Numbered from the stretch's first letter, positions 31,630 to 40,150 are shown. The stretch is 59,020 nt of DNA from Deltaproteobacteria bacterium (GCA_028818755.1 JAPPNF010000085.1:1-59020); one strand, 5' to 3'. A program made the numbers and translations. The notes: generated by a model not told the origin, from the letters alone.

Positions 31630-32325
31630 ATGCAAGCCAGGAAACCCCATTTTCTGCGAAATACGATGATCACCGGGATCCTGATCCTGATCCCCCTGTT
31701 CGTCACCTATATCCTCATCTCGTTCCTGTTCAACCTGTTGAGCGACGCGGGCACGCCGATCATCCGCGGCTTCCTGTCCTTTCTCGACCTGGACGAGATC
31801 GGCTGGCTGATGCCGCTGGTTCCGTTCATCAACCTGCTCATCGTCCTGTCGCTGATATTCTTTATCGGGCTGATCGGTACAAATATAGTCGGCCGCCGCA
31901 TCCTGGCGACGGTCAACCAACTGGTGATGCGTCTGCCGCTGGTCCGCACCGTCTACGGCGCCGTCAAGCAGGTGGTGGAGACGCTCCAGGGCCCCCAGGG
32001 AAGCTTCCAGCGCGTGGTGCTGCTGGAATACCCCAAGAAGGGAGTATGGATGATGGGGCTGGTGGCGACCCGCAGAATCGACACCTTCAACCTCTCCCCT
32101 TCAGATACATTGCTGTCCGTGTTCGTACCTACGACCCCGAACCCCACCTCCGGCTTTCTCGTCCTGATACCCGAGGAAGAGGTCATCGAAACCGACTACA
32201 GCGTCGAGGAAGCCTTCAAGTTCATCGTCTCGTCCGGCATCGTCGGCCGGCAGTTCGCCGCCCCGGCGGCGCTCGAACGGACGCTGCAGACCGCCGTGAA
32301 AACGACCTCGTTGGGGGGGGTTTAA
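31630..32325 (+). CDS. DUF502 family inner-membrane protein
   Basis: A 231-residue protein with two strong membrane segments (residues ~15-40, TGILILIPLFVTYILISFLF, and ~60-85, NLLIVLSLIFFIGLIG) and a soluble C-terminal region (YPKKGVWMMGLVA, VFVPTTPNPTSGFLVLIPEEEV, MSVEEAFKFIVSSG-like). These are the hallmark blocks of DUF502/COG2928. Function is unknown in bacteria; plant relatives are linked to membrane trafficking. It is divergent from treT, with a 160-bp shared upstream gap. Confidence 0.88.
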   Translation: MQARKPHFLRNTMITGILILIPLFVTYILISFLFNLLSDAGTPIIRGFLSFLDLDEIGWLMPLVPFINLLIVLSLIFFIGLIGTNIVGRRILATVNQLVMRLPLVRTVYGAVKQVVETLQGPQGSFQRVVLLEYPKKGVWMMGLVATRRIDTFNLSPSDTLLSVFVPTTPNPTSGFLVLIPEEEVIETDYSVEEAFKFIVSSGIVGRQFAAPAALERTLQTAVKTTSLGGV

Positions 32326-32378
32326 AACCCGCCCGTGACCGCATGGCGCAATCGGCGCGCGGGTTTCGAACCCGCCCC
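32318..32378. repeat. Two copies of the GGGTTT-AAACCC palindromic element
   Basis: GGGTTTAAAACCCGCCCGTG (32318-32337) and GCGGGTTTCGAACCCGCC (32359-32376) lie in the 92-bp gap between the convergent DUF502 and GTPase genes. They belong to the same family as the copies at 22313, 40051 and 57391. Confidence 0.7.
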
Positions 32379-32417
32379 CACGCGCCGGTCATCCGGAAAC
32401 CCGGGATACCGGCCGGT

Positions 32418-33911
32418 TCAGGCCGAGAGCTCGGCGGGCGGGTCATCCGCCGGCGGCGGGGTTTCCGGGCTCCCGCCGGGGTTGGCGAAGCGGTCGTTGA
32501 GGGCCTGGACGTAGCCGTTGGCCTCGGTGATCACCTGGGAGAGCTGCTGGCGCGTGCTCTGGTTCCAGCCGGCGGGACGGGCCGTGAACAGCGTCCGGAA
32601 GGGTCGCGTGTTCTTGCGAAAACCCCCCGTGAGGGCGGCCACCACGTCGTTGTCACGGGCGCCCCCCAGTTCCGCCGCGAGCCGCTTCAGGACCCGGTTG
32701 CCGGCGAGGCGCCGGAAGGTGTGATGGATATAGCCCGCCGCCCCGGCTGCAACCGCCAGGGCGACATACGCCCACCCCGACTCCGTCCACAGGGCGGACC
32801 AGAACGGATGCGAGAAACGCAACCCGTTCCATTCTCCGGTCCACAGGGTCCACACCAGCACGACGGCGAAGAGTACCGCGAAAGCGATTCCGTCCAACAC
32901 GCGGACCCGGCGCCGCCACTCCGTGATCATCTCCTGCAGCCGGGGGACCAGCCGCAGCTCGATGTCGCGGGCACCGTGCTCGAGAACGCCCATGACGCGG
33001 TAGGCGCGGTCCACCTCGACCTGCCGGAGGCGGCCGTGGATCTCGGCGAGGTCGACGTCCCGCTTCTGCTCGAAGCGCGCGCGCACGGCCTCATCCTCGA
33101 TGGCGATGGCCGCCCCGGGGCTGTAGATGCAGTAGAAACGCCCCGCGGTGAGCCCCTTCTGCGCCAGCGCCCGCTGCCAGGAGCCCACGATGTCTTCCGG
33201 GTTGTTCTCCCGGGCGGTGTTGTCCATCTGGTTCAACACGTAAAGGAACTTGCTCGAGTCGGTCCGGTGGATCGTCTCCTCCACCAAGTGCTGAAGGGTG
33301 TCCTGCATGGTGCCGGGCTCCGGATGCCTGGCGTCGAAGAACACCAGCACCAAGTCCGACAGGTCGATGATGCGGTCCGTGACCCGTAGTGTCGCGGTCC
33401 GCTGCTGGTCGGCGTCGAAGCCGGGCGAGTCGATGAAGATCTTGCCTCTCAACGCCTCGCTGGAGCAGGTCTTGAGCTGGAGGTAGGCGTCGATGCGGCT
33501 GCCCTCGCCGGCGCTGATCTCCTCGATGGCGCGGCTCATCTTGTAGAACGGGAAGCGCGGGTCGGCGTCCAGCGCCACCCCCGGCAACACGCGGACGTCC
33601 TGCTCCTTGCCGAAGCACAGGACGCTGAAGCGGTCGTCCACCGCCTGGTTGCCGGTGGGCTGCACCCCCTGCCCCAGGTAATCGTTGATGAAGGTGGACT
33701 TGCCGGACGAATAGGTTCCCAGGACGGCCACCAGCGGCCACCACGGAATGCGCGTGGCGTGGGACTCGTCGGCGGCCAGGAAACCCAACCGCCGCGAGAT
33801 GTCGTCGAGCTTGCGGAAGCTCTGGACCGCGCTCAGAAGAATCGGGTTCTCCGTACGCAGGTGGTTCTCCAGGCTCGCCAGCCTCGCTTCCAGTTCAGCG
33901 GGTACCGCCAT
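32418..33911 (-). CDS. Dynamin-like/EHD-type GTPase with C-terminal membrane segments
   Basis: About 497 residues; ATG 33911 begins MAVPAELEARL after GGGGAAG. The GTPase domain has P-loop GTYSSGKSTFIN (residues ~65-76), switch region PTGNQAVDDRFSVL, the DxPG motif as DSPGFDADQQRT, and NQMD as the guanine-specificity motif. A helical region follows, then two membrane segments (~310-330 and ~350-370) and a Pro-rich tail. This is the architecture of bacterial dynamin-like membrane-remodelling GTPases. It lies 20 bp after the end of the 4-HBCR-like operon on the same strand and may be transcribed with it; the link in function is unclear. Confidence 0.8.
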   Translation of the reverse strand: MAVPAELEARLASLENHLRTENPILLSAVQSFRKLDDISRRLGFLAADESHATRIPWWPLVAVLGTYSSGKSTFINDYLGQGVQPTGNQAVDDRFSVLCFGKEQDVRVLPGVALDADPRFPFYKMSRAIEEISAGEGSRIDAYLQLKTCSSEALRGKIFIDSPGFDADQQRTATLRVTDRIIDLSDLVLVFFDARHPEPGTMQDTLQHLVEETIHRTDSSKFLYVLNQMDNTARENNPEDIVGSWQRALAQKGLTAGRFYCIYSPGAAIAIEDEAVRARFEQKRDVDLAEIHGRLRQVEVDRAYRVMGVLEHGARDIELRLVPRLQEMITEWRRRVRVLDGIAFAVLFAVVLVWTLWTGEWNGLRFSHPFWSALWTESGWAYVALAVAAGAAGYIHHTFRRLAGNRVLKRLAAELGGARDNDVVAALTGGFRKNTRPFRTLFTARPAGWNQSTRQQLSQVITEANGYVQALNDRFANPGGSPETPPPADDPPAELSA

Positions 33912-33931
33912 GGCTTCCCCTCCCGTACCGC

Positions 33932-34960
33932 TCACGCGGTGGGCGCGTCCGCGCCGCCGGCCGTCTCGCCGGCTGCCGCCAGTTGCCGCAACGCGCGCGT
34001 GACATAGACGCGGGTCATGCGCTTTCGATACCAGTAATCCATGTCCGCGTTGTCCAGCGGATGGGACACGCGCATGGCCAGTTCCGCGGCCTCGTCGATG
34101 GCGCCCTCGTCCACCGGCCTGCCGCACAGGACCCCGGTGGCATCGGCCACCACCTTGGGCGCCGACGCGACCGCGGTGAGGACGATCTTGGCCCCCTCGC
34201 ACGTGCCCGACGCATCGATCCGCAAGGCCGCCGCCACCCCCAGCACCGGGAAGTCGAAGGACCCCCGGCGGCGCAGCTTGAGGTAGACGTTGCGCCATCC
34301 GAACGCTTCCTCCGGGATCCACACCCCCCGCAACAACTCGTCCGGTTGCTTGGCGAGGTAGTCGATGCCGTCGTCGCGGTAGAGGGAGTCCAGCGGAACC
34401 TCGCGGCTGCCGCCGGCGCCGACGAGAACGGCCTCGGCGCCCAGGCTGCTGAGCACCGGGGCGGTGTCCGAGGAGCAGATGGCAAGGCAGACGCGGCTCT
34501 TGGGCGCCACCAGGCAGATGTCCCCGTCCTTCTTGAGGCAGAAGCCCACGGCCTGGCGCCAGAAGAACGACTGGTCATAGTAGTTGCAGCGGGTATCCAC
34601 GAACAGGTTGCCGCCGATGGTGCCGGCGTTGCGGAGTTGAAGCGTGGACACCAGTCCGGCCGCGTCGGCCAGCGCCGGAAAGGCCCGGCGCACGGTTTCA
34701 TGGCCGGCGACGGCGCTCAGGGTCTCGCCCGCGCCGATCCACAACCCGCGCCCCTCCTCGCGACGGATGCCCCGGTGCTCTTCGATACGGCTCAACGAAA
34801 CCAGATAGCGGGGCGTGAATTGTCCGCGCTTCATCTTGGGGTAGACGTCGGTGCCCCCGGCCACGACCATCGCCTCCGCACCCAGCTCCTGAAGCGCGCC
34901 GGACGCCTCCGCCAGCGTGCGGGGCCGGACATAAGTGAAATCGGGAAGTCGCAGCATCAA
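33932..34960 (-). CDS. hcrB: 4-hydroxybenzoyl-CoA reductase beta-type subunit (FAD plus extra [4Fe-4S])
   Basis: A 342-residue FAD-binding subunit of the xanthine-dehydrogenase family. The FAD motifs VVAGGTDVYP (residues 32-41) and NAGTIGGNL (111-119) are present. What identifies it is the insertion DTRCNYYDQSFFWRQ...: Cys125, Cys141, Cys149 and Cys158 have exactly the spacing (16, 8, 9) of the four Cys that hold an additional [4Fe-4S] cluster in the 4-hydroxybenzoyl-CoA reductase beta subunit (Cys122/138/146/155). Ordinary xanthine or CO dehydrogenases lack this loop. It is the last of the three reductase subunits, 18 bp after the large subunit. Confidence 0.88.
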   Translation of the reverse strand: MMLRLPDFTYVRPRTLAEASGALQELGAEAMVVAGGTDVYPKMKRGQFTPRYLVSLSRIEEHRGIRREEGRGLWIGAGETLSAVAGHETVRRAFPALADAAGLVSTLQLRNAGTIGGNLFVDTRCNYYDQSFFWRQAVGFCLKKDGDICLVAPKSRVCLAICSSDTAPVLSSLGAEAVLVGAGGSREVPLDSLYRDDGIDYLAKQPDELLRGVWIPEEAFGWRNVYLKLRRRGSFDFPVLGVAAALRIDASGTCEGAKIVLTAVASAPKVVADATGVLCGRPVDEGAIDEAAELAMRVSHPLDNADMDYWYRKRMTRVYVTRALRQLAAAGETAGGADAPTA

Positions 34961-34978
34961 TCCGCCTCGTGACGATAC

Positions 34979-37348
34979 CTAGCTCTTTTGCGGCACCTCG
35001 ACGCCCTGGCCCGGGGCCCAGCGAATCGGCGTGGGAAACTCGAAGGCCGGCACGGTGGGATCCTTCAGCCGCTGGTCCAGCGCCCGCAGGATCTTGTCGG
35101 GGGTCACCGGTATCTCGCGGATGCGCACGCCCACGGCATCGTAGACGGCGTTGGACACCGCCGGTATCACGGGCAGCAGCGGACCCTGGCCGGCCTCCTT
35201 GGCGCCGAACGGGCCCTCGGGGTCGTCGGTCTCCACCAGGATGGTCTCGATGGGCGGCGTCTCCAGCGTGGTGGGGCTCTTGTATTCCAGGATCGACGGG
35301 ATCTTGTGCACGCCGGATTTCCGGAACACCTGCTCCTCCATCAGCACCTCGCCCAGGGCCATGTACACGCTCCCCTCCACCTGTCCCTGGACCCACAGCG
35401 GGTTGAAGGCGCGGCCGCAGTCGTGGGCGATCCACACCTTGTCGATGCGGATCTCGCCGGTGTCGCCGTCGCAGCGGAGCTCCACCACCGCGGCGGAGTA
35501 GCTGTAGGCCGGCGTGGGCCCGACCCCCGCCCCCTTGTAGTCTCCGGGATGCCGGGGCGGCCGGTAGCTGCCCGTGGCCCCCAGCGTGCCGAAGCGGGTT
35601 TCCGCCCGCTCGACGCACTCGGCGAAAGCGAGCCCGCGGTCCGGCAGGCTGCGGCTCCGGACCCGTCCATCCTCCATCTCCAGGTCGTCGGCGGGCACCT
35701 CCAGCACTTCCGCGGCCACCTCGAAGAGCCGCTCCTTGAGATTGCCGCAGGCCTGGATGGCGGCGTTGCCGGTCATTACCGTGACCCGGCTGGAATAGCT
35801 TCCCAGGTCCACCGGCGTGAGGTCGGTGTCCGCGGTCACCACGCGCACGTCCTCCGGCCGGAGCCCCAGCTCCTCGGCCACCGCGAAGGCCAGGATCGAA
35901 TCGGAGCCCTGGCCGATCTCCGTGGAGCCGCAGAAGACGGTGACGCCGCCGCCCCGGTCCGCGCGGAGCTGGACCCCCGAGTGGGGCATGTCGTTCCAGT
36001 AGATGGGGAGGCCGGCGCCGCTGATGTAGGAACTGGCGGCGAAGCCCACCCCGTGCCCCGGCGGCAGCAGGCGATGCTTCTCCTTCCAGCCGGAAGCCGC
36101 CGCGACCTTCTCGATGCACTCCCGCAGCCCGATGGTGCTGACCCGAAGGCCGTTCACGGTAACGGTATTGGGCTCCACCACCTGCTTGAGCCGCAGCTCC
36201 ACCGGGTCGAGGCCGAGCTTGTCGGCGATCTCGTCGAGCTGCACCTCCATGGCGAACCGGGGCTGGGGGGTGCCGTGGCCGCGCTTGGGGCCGCAGGGCG
36301 GCTTGTTGGTGAACACCCGCACGCCCTCGAACTTGTACGCCGGCAGATCGTAGGTCACCGTCTGCAACGCTCCGGTGTAGTAGACCGTGGCCAGACCGTA
36401 GCTGCTGTAGCCGCCGCCGTCGAGGAAGGAGCGGAACCACATGGCCTTGAGCGTGCCGTCGCGCTTGACCCCGGTGCGCATCCACATTTTCACCGGGTGG
36501 CGTCCCCGGTGCACGTAGAACGACTCCTCGCGGTTGAGCGTGATCTTCACCGGCCGCCCGGTGATCATCGCCAGCTTGGCCACCGCGATCTCGTGGGAGA
36601 AGGGGTCGCTCTTGCCGCCGAAGCCGCCGCCCACCGGCGTGGCGACGACCCGGATGTGTCCCATGGGCAGGTCCAGCACCCGGGAGAGGGCGCGGTGCAC
36701 GTAGTGGGGCGTCTGGGTCGACGACCACAGCGTCAGCTTCCCGTCCGGGGTGTAGGTCGCCAGCGCACAGTACTGTTCCATGGGCAGATGTGTGTTGCCC
36801 TGGAAAAAGTAGGTGCCCTCGAAGACCTCGTCCGCCTCCTCGAAACCGGCGTCCACCTCGCCGAACTCGAACGAGACCGCCTTCTGGATGTTGGCGCGCC
36901 GGTTCCAGGTATGGATGCGGTGGTCTTCGGCTTCCAGCGCGCCCTCGATGGAAAGGATGGGATCGAGCACCTGGTAGTCGACGTCGATGAGGCGCAACGC
37001 CTCCTCCGCCACGTCCTCGCTGACGGCCGCCACCGCCGCCACCGGGTCGCCGACGTAGCGGACCTTGTCCACCGCCAGCGCCTCCTCGTCCTGGGTGGAG
37101 GGCATGATGCCGAACTTCGTCGGCACGTCTTCGCCGGTGATGACGGCGTGGACGCCCGGAAGCTCCAGCGCCCGCCGGGCCGAGACGCCGTGGATCAGCG
37201 CATGCGGATGCGGGCTCCGCAGCAGCCGGGAGAACAGCATGCGCGGCATGACCATGTCGTCCGCGTAGCGGGTGTCGCCCGCGCACTTGGCCGGACCGTC
37301 GATGCGCGGCAACGGCTTGCCGATGACCGAGAACCCGTTCTTCTTCAT
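34979..37348 (-). CDS. hcrA: 4-hydroxybenzoyl-CoA reductase alpha-type molybdenum subunit
   Basis: A 789-residue molybdenum-cofactor subunit of the xanthine-oxidase family. ATG 37348 (MKKNGFSVIGKPLPRIDG) overlaps the TGA of a small membrane-protein gene (ATGA). Domain order is normal: the N-terminal KCAGDTRYADDM block, the cofactor motif PVGGGFGGKSDPFSHE (~260), GSTEIGQGSDSIL (~530), and the active-site Glu candidate in GAKEAGQGPLL near residue 725. With the beta subunit's extra cluster cysteines and an adjacent CoA ligase, the predicted reaction is reductive dehydroxylation of an aryl-CoA such as 4-hydroxybenzoyl-CoA. A different hydroxy-aryl-CoA substrate remains possible. Confidence 0.85.
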   Translation of the reverse strand: MKKNGFSVIGKPLPRIDGPAKCAGDTRYADDMVMPRMLFSRLLRSPHPHALIHGVSARRALELPGVHAVITGEDVPTKFGIMPSTQDEEALAVDKVRYVGDPVAAVAAVSEDVAEEALRLIDVDYQVLDPILSIEGALEAEDHRIHTWNRRANIQKAVSFEFGEVDAGFEEADEVFEGTYFFQGNTHLPMEQYCALATYTPDGKLTLWSSTQTPHYVHRALSRVLDLPMGHIRVVATPVGGGFGGKSDPFSHEIAVAKLAMITGRPVKITLNREESFYVHRGRHPVKMWMRTGVKRDGTLKAMWFRSFLDGGGYSSYGLATVYYTGALQTVTYDLPAYKFEGVRVFTNKPPCGPKRGHGTPQPRFAMEVQLDEIADKLGLDPVELRLKQVVEPNTVTVNGLRVSTIGLRECIEKVAAASGWKEKHRLLPPGHGVGFAASSYISGAGLPIYWNDMPHSGVQLRADRGGGVTVFCGSTEIGQGSDSILAFAVAEELGLRPEDVRVVTADTDLTPVDLGSYSSRVTVMTGNAAIQACGNLKERLFEVAAEVLEVPADDLEMEDGRVRSRSLPDRGLAFAECVERAETRFGTLGATGSYRPPRHPGDYKGAGVGPTPAYSYSAAVVELRCDGDTGEIRIDKVWIAHDCGRAFNPLWVQGQVEGSVYMALGEVLMEEQVFRKSGVHKIPSILEYKSPTTLETPPIETILVETDDPEGPFGAKEAGQGPLLPVIPAVSNAVYDAVGVRIREIPVTPDKILRALDQRLKDPTVPAFEFPTPIRWAPGQGVEVPQKS

Positions 37349-37551
37349 GCCTGGGTACCTTCGCCCCGGCTCCCCCCGGTTCGCTCTATGAGCACTTCCA
37401 GCGCCCGCATGGTTTCGCGATGCCGGGCATCCTCCCGTTTCTCGCGCTGGTCGCCAGCCCGTCGCATCTGCTGAATACCCTGCCACACGAGGATGACGCC
37501 CGCCGCTGCGACGGCCAGTTGCCCGGCTGCAATCCATTCTCCTGGTGTCAT
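37345..37551 (-). CDS. Small single-span membrane protein inside the 4-HBCR operon
   Basis: A 68-residue gene starting at ATG 37551 with a good RBS (GGGAGAT, five bases upstream). It has an N-terminal periplasmic or lumenal stub, one membrane helix (AAGQLAVAAAGVILVWQGIQQM, residues ~7-28), then a highly charged cytoplasmic helix (RRAGDQREKREDARHRETMRALEVLIERT as a pattern). Its stop codon overlaps the large-subunit start, so it is coupled to hcrA translation. I know of no counterpart in characterised hcrCAB operons. A membrane anchor or assembly aid for the reductase is a reasonable guess. Conservation in relatives would decide whether it is real. Confidence 0.65.
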   Translation of the reverse strand: MTPGEWIAAGQLAVAAAGVILVWQGIQQMRRAGDQREKREDARHRETMRALEVLIERTGGSRGEGTQA

Positions 37552-37580
37552 GTCGATCTCCCTTCCGCGCCGCGGATGCG

Positions 37581-38087
37581 TCAACCCTGCATTTCCCGGA
37601 CGGCCTGCTCCACCGACTCGATGATCTTGGTGTAGCCTGTGCAGCGGCACAGGTTGCCCGACAGCGCCTCCTCGATATCAGCGCGCGCCGGGTCGGGCTG
37701 CTTGTCCAGCAGCGCCTTGGCCGCCAGCAGGATGCCGGGAATGCAGTAGCCGCACTGGGCGGCGCTCAGGTCCGAGAACGCCCGCTGCAAGGGATGCGGC
37801 CGGCCTCCTTGCGCCAGCCCCTCGACCGTGGTGATCTCCGACCCCTCCGCCTCCACCGCCAGCATCAGGCACGAATAGACGGGCTCGCCGTCCACCAGCA
37901 CCGTGCAGGTGCCGCACTCTCCCAGCTCGCAGCCGTGCTTGGTGCCGGTGAGCCCCAGCTCCTCCCGAAGCACCTCCAGGAGGCTGTGGGTCACGTGGCC
38001 GGCCACCTCGTGCGATTCGCCGTTGACGAGCAGGCGCAGCAAGCGCTTGCCCGCGATGGTTTCGCTGTCGAGATTCGCGCTGCTCAA
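37581..38087 (-). CDS. hcrC: 4-hydroxybenzoyl-CoA reductase gamma-type [2Fe-2S] subunit
   Basis: A 168-residue iron-sulfur subunit with both clusters of the xanthine-oxidase family. The plant-ferredoxin-type set is C53-x4-C58-x2-C61-x11-C73 and the second set is C112-x2-C115-x31-C147-x-C149 (QCGYCIPG...GNLCRCTGYTKI). The start is an unusual TTG at 38087 that overlaps the ligase stop (TTGA), implying coupling; GGAG directly abuts it. It passes electrons between the beta subunit and the molybdenum site in the alpha subunit. The operon order is ligase, gamma, microprotein, alpha, beta. Confidence 0.88.
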   Translation of the reverse strand: MSSANLDSETIAGKRLLRLLVNGESHEVAGHVTHSLLEVLREELGLTGTKHGCELGECGTCTVLVDGEPVYSCLMLAVEAEGSEITTVEGLAQGGRPHPLQRAFSDLSAAQCGYCIPGILLAAKALLDKQPDPARADIEEALSGNLCRCTGYTKIIESVEQAVREMQG

Positions 38088-39328
38088 CTCCGAAAGAACC
38101 TCCTGGCCTTCAACTCGAAACGCGGCAAGGTCCCCGGCGCCACCACCTCCACCACCGGGCGGATGTGGAGGTTGTCCCGGATGGACTCGGTCACGCCCTC
38201 CCCGAGGCCCACGGAATTCCCCGCCGCGGCCGGCTCCAGGGTGACCTTAAGCTCCGCCAACCCGTCGGTCCGCAACACGTCGACGCGGAACTCCTCCACC
38301 TCGGGGAACTTCCGGACGATTCCTTCCACCGCGCTCGGGAAGACGTTGACTCCCCGCACCACCACCATGTCATCCACGCGTCCGAGGACGCCACCGTTAA
38401 GCACCAGCGAATCACGTCCGCACGCGCAGGGGCCGCGGCGGGGCTCCACCAGGTCGCCCGTGCGGTAACGGATGACGGGGCTTCCCACCCGGCCCAGGTT
38501 CGTCAGAACCAGCTCGCCCCGTTCCCCGTCCGGCAACGGTTCGCAGCTCTCCGGATCCACCACCTCGGCGATGAACTCGTCCTCGTTGACGTGGACCGCG
38601 CCCGAGGGCCCCTCGCAGGCGAAGCCGAAGGCGCCTATCTCGGTGGCTCCCGTGTGGTCGAAGCAGCGAGCGCCCCAGGCCTCCTCGATGCGCTGCTTCG
38701 TCGATGCGATGCTGGCGCCGGGCTCGCCCGCATGCACGGTCACCCGGACCGCCGAATCCCGGGCCAAGTCCATCCCGGCTCGTTGCGCCTCCGCCGCCAT
38801 GTGCAAGGCATAGGTCGGAGTGCACACCAGCACGGTGGCGCCGTAGTCCACGAGGCTTTTGAGCCGCTGCTGCGTCGTCTGTCCGCCGCCGGAGATAGCC
38901 AGGGCGCCGACCTTGCGGGCGCCTTCCCACCCGCTCCAGAACCCCACGAACGGCCCGAAGGAAAACGGGAAGAAGATCCGGTCTTCCGGACCCACCCCTG
39001 CGGCCTCGAGGACGGTCCGCCAGCACTCGCCCCACCAGTCCCACGATGCCTCGGTATCGAGCCAGTACATGGGCCGTCCCGTGGTGCCGGAGGTCTGGTG
39101 CACCCGCACGTACCGCTCCAGCGGATACGTCAGGTCGCTACCGAACGGCGGAGTCCGGAGCTGGTCGTCCACCAGCTCCTGCTTGGTGGTAAACGGCAGC
39201 CCGGACAACGGTTCCGGACCTCCCAGCGGCGAAGCGACGCGCCCTTCGAGCTTGCGTCGATAGAACCCGTTGGTCCGGAGCACCTCGTCCAGCATGCCGT
39301 TGAGCCTGTCCAGCCGGACGCGTTCCAT
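38084..39328 (-). CDS. Phenylacetate-CoA ligase-family (PaaK-like) acyl-CoA synthetase
   Basis: A 414-residue ATP-dependent CoA ligase of the adenylate-forming superfamily. Nucleotide-binding loop QTSGTTGRPMYW lies at residues ~78-89; HTGATEIGAFGF (~225) and IRYRTGDLVEP with GRVDDMVVVRGVNVFPSAVE follow. The C-terminal domain ends FELKARRFF, where a catalytic Lys is expected. It matches PaaK and the related short aryl-CoA ligases (benzoate or hydroxybenzoate type). As first gene of the operon and coupled to hcrC, it probably makes the aryl-CoA substrate of the reductase. The exact acid is not deducible. Confidence 0.85.
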   Translation of the reverse strand: MERVRLDRLNGMLDEVLRTNGFYRRKLEGRVASPLGGPEPLSGLPFTTKQELVDDQLRTPPFGSDLTYPLERYVRVHQTSGTTGRPMYWLDTEASWDWWGECWRTVLEAAGVGPEDRIFFPFSFGPFVGFWSGWEGARKVGALAISGGGQTTQQRLKSLVDYGATVLVCTPTYALHMAAEAQRAGMDLARDSAVRVTVHAGEPGASIASTKQRIEEAWGARCFDHTGATEIGAFGFACEGPSGAVHVNEDEFIAEVVDPESCEPLPDGERGELVLTNLGRVGSPVIRYRTGDLVEPRRGPCACGRDSLVLNGGVLGRVDDMVVVRGVNVFPSAVEGIVRKFPEVEEFRVDVLRTDGLAELKVTLEPAAAGNSVGLGEGVTESIRDNLHIRPVVEVVAPGTLPRFELKARRFFRS

Positions 39329-39470
39329 GGTTTCTCGTCAACTTTGACATGGAATGTCGAGGCGGCTCAAGCTTTGATCTGCTTCGGGATGCGGCGAAGG
39401 GTCGCCGAGACACGGTAGGGTTTGAGACTTGGCGTCTAGCGTGAGCGGGAAGACGGACATTTCCCTTAGT

Positions 39471-39488
39471 ACCAAGCTTTGGTATAAT
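39471..39488 (+). promoter_or_regulatory. parDE promoter with overlapping near-palindrome
   Basis: A consensus TATAAT (39483-39488) lies 20 bases before parD. Directly overlapping the -10/-35 spacer is ACCAAGCTTTGGT (39471-39483), a near-palindrome with ACCAA/TTGGT arms, a natural autorepression site for the ParD ribbon-helix-helix protein. No clear -35 is seen. Confidence 0.55.
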
Positions 39489-39507
39489 AGCCGCAAAGGA
39501 GTGCTCT

Positions 39508-39744
39508 ATGCCACGCAATACCTCGGTCTCACTCGGCGACCACTTCACGGGTTTCATCAACGAGCGTGTCGAATCCGGCCGTTACAGCTCGGCCAGCGAC
39601 GTGGTGCGCGCCGGGTTGCGGCTGCTGGAAGAACACGAAGCCAAGCTGCAAGCGCTGACCGAAGCTCTCATCGAAGGAGAACAATCCGGCCCGGCGACGC
39701 CGTTCGACTTCGATGCGTTCATCGCCCGCAAAAAATCCACCTGA
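39508..39744 (+). CDS. parD: ParD-family ribbon-helix-helix antitoxin
   Basis: A 78-residue antitoxin. The N-terminal ribbon-helix-helix has [40 protein letters not shown] as a pattern (residues 1-40), and an acidic/flexible tail (residues 55-78) binds the toxin. AAGGAG lies seven bases before the ATG. The toxin gene follows after 5 bp. It should bind its own promoter at the adjacent near-palindrome. Confidence 0.9.
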   Translation: MPRNTSVSLGDHFTGFINERVESGRYSSASDVVRAGLRLLEEHEAKLQALTEALIEGEQSGPATPFDFDAFIARKKST

Positions 39745-39749
39745 ACGGC

Positions 39750-40040
39750 ATGGCGGGGTATGTGCTGTCCCCGGCGGCCCGGGCTGATCTCGAAAGCATC
39801 TGGGACTACACGGTTACGAATTGGGGCGAGGTGCAAGCTGAAGAATACACGCGAAACATCCAGGTGGCGTGTGAGGCGTTGAGCACAGGCAAGCTGGTCA
39901 GTCAGTCGGCCGAGGACATCCGCGCAGGATATCGCAAGGTCAGGGTTGGATCACACGTAATGTTCTTCCGCATGCAGGCGGGTGTCGTTGAGATCATCCG
40001 CATTCTGCATCAGAGTATGGATGTCGGACGGCATCTGTAG
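39750..40040 (+). CDS. parE: ParE/RelE-family toxin
   Basis: A 96-residue toxin starting at ATG 39750, five bases after the parD stop. Typical ParE features: LSPAARADLESIWDYTVTNWG at the N-terminus, GYRKVRVGSHVMFFRM in the middle, and the C-terminal VEIIRILHQSMDVGRHL. ParE toxins poison DNA gyrase. The longer open frame upstream in the same phase lies over parD and is not the gene. It is an isolated TA pair between chromosomal genes. Confidence 0.9.
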   Translation: MAGYVLSPAARADLESIWDYTVTNWGEVQAEEYTRNIQVACEALSTGKLVSQSAEDIRAGYRKVRVGSHVMFFRMQAGVVEIIRILHQSMDVGRHL

Positions 40041-40050
40041 CCGTGACAGA

Positions 40051-40070
40051 CGGGTTTCAAACCCGCCCGC
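40051..40070. repeat. GGGTTTCAAACCC palindromic element copy
   Basis: CGGGTTTCAAACCCGCCCGC just after parE, between parE and the glnA stop. Same repeat family as the copies at 22313, 32318, 32359 and 57391. Confidence 0.7.
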
Positions 40071-40150
40071 GTTCGCATGATGCGATGCCGGGGTGCGGGC
40101 AGGGGCGACCGGCCGGTCGCCCCTGCGGGGATCTATCGAAATGCGGGTTC

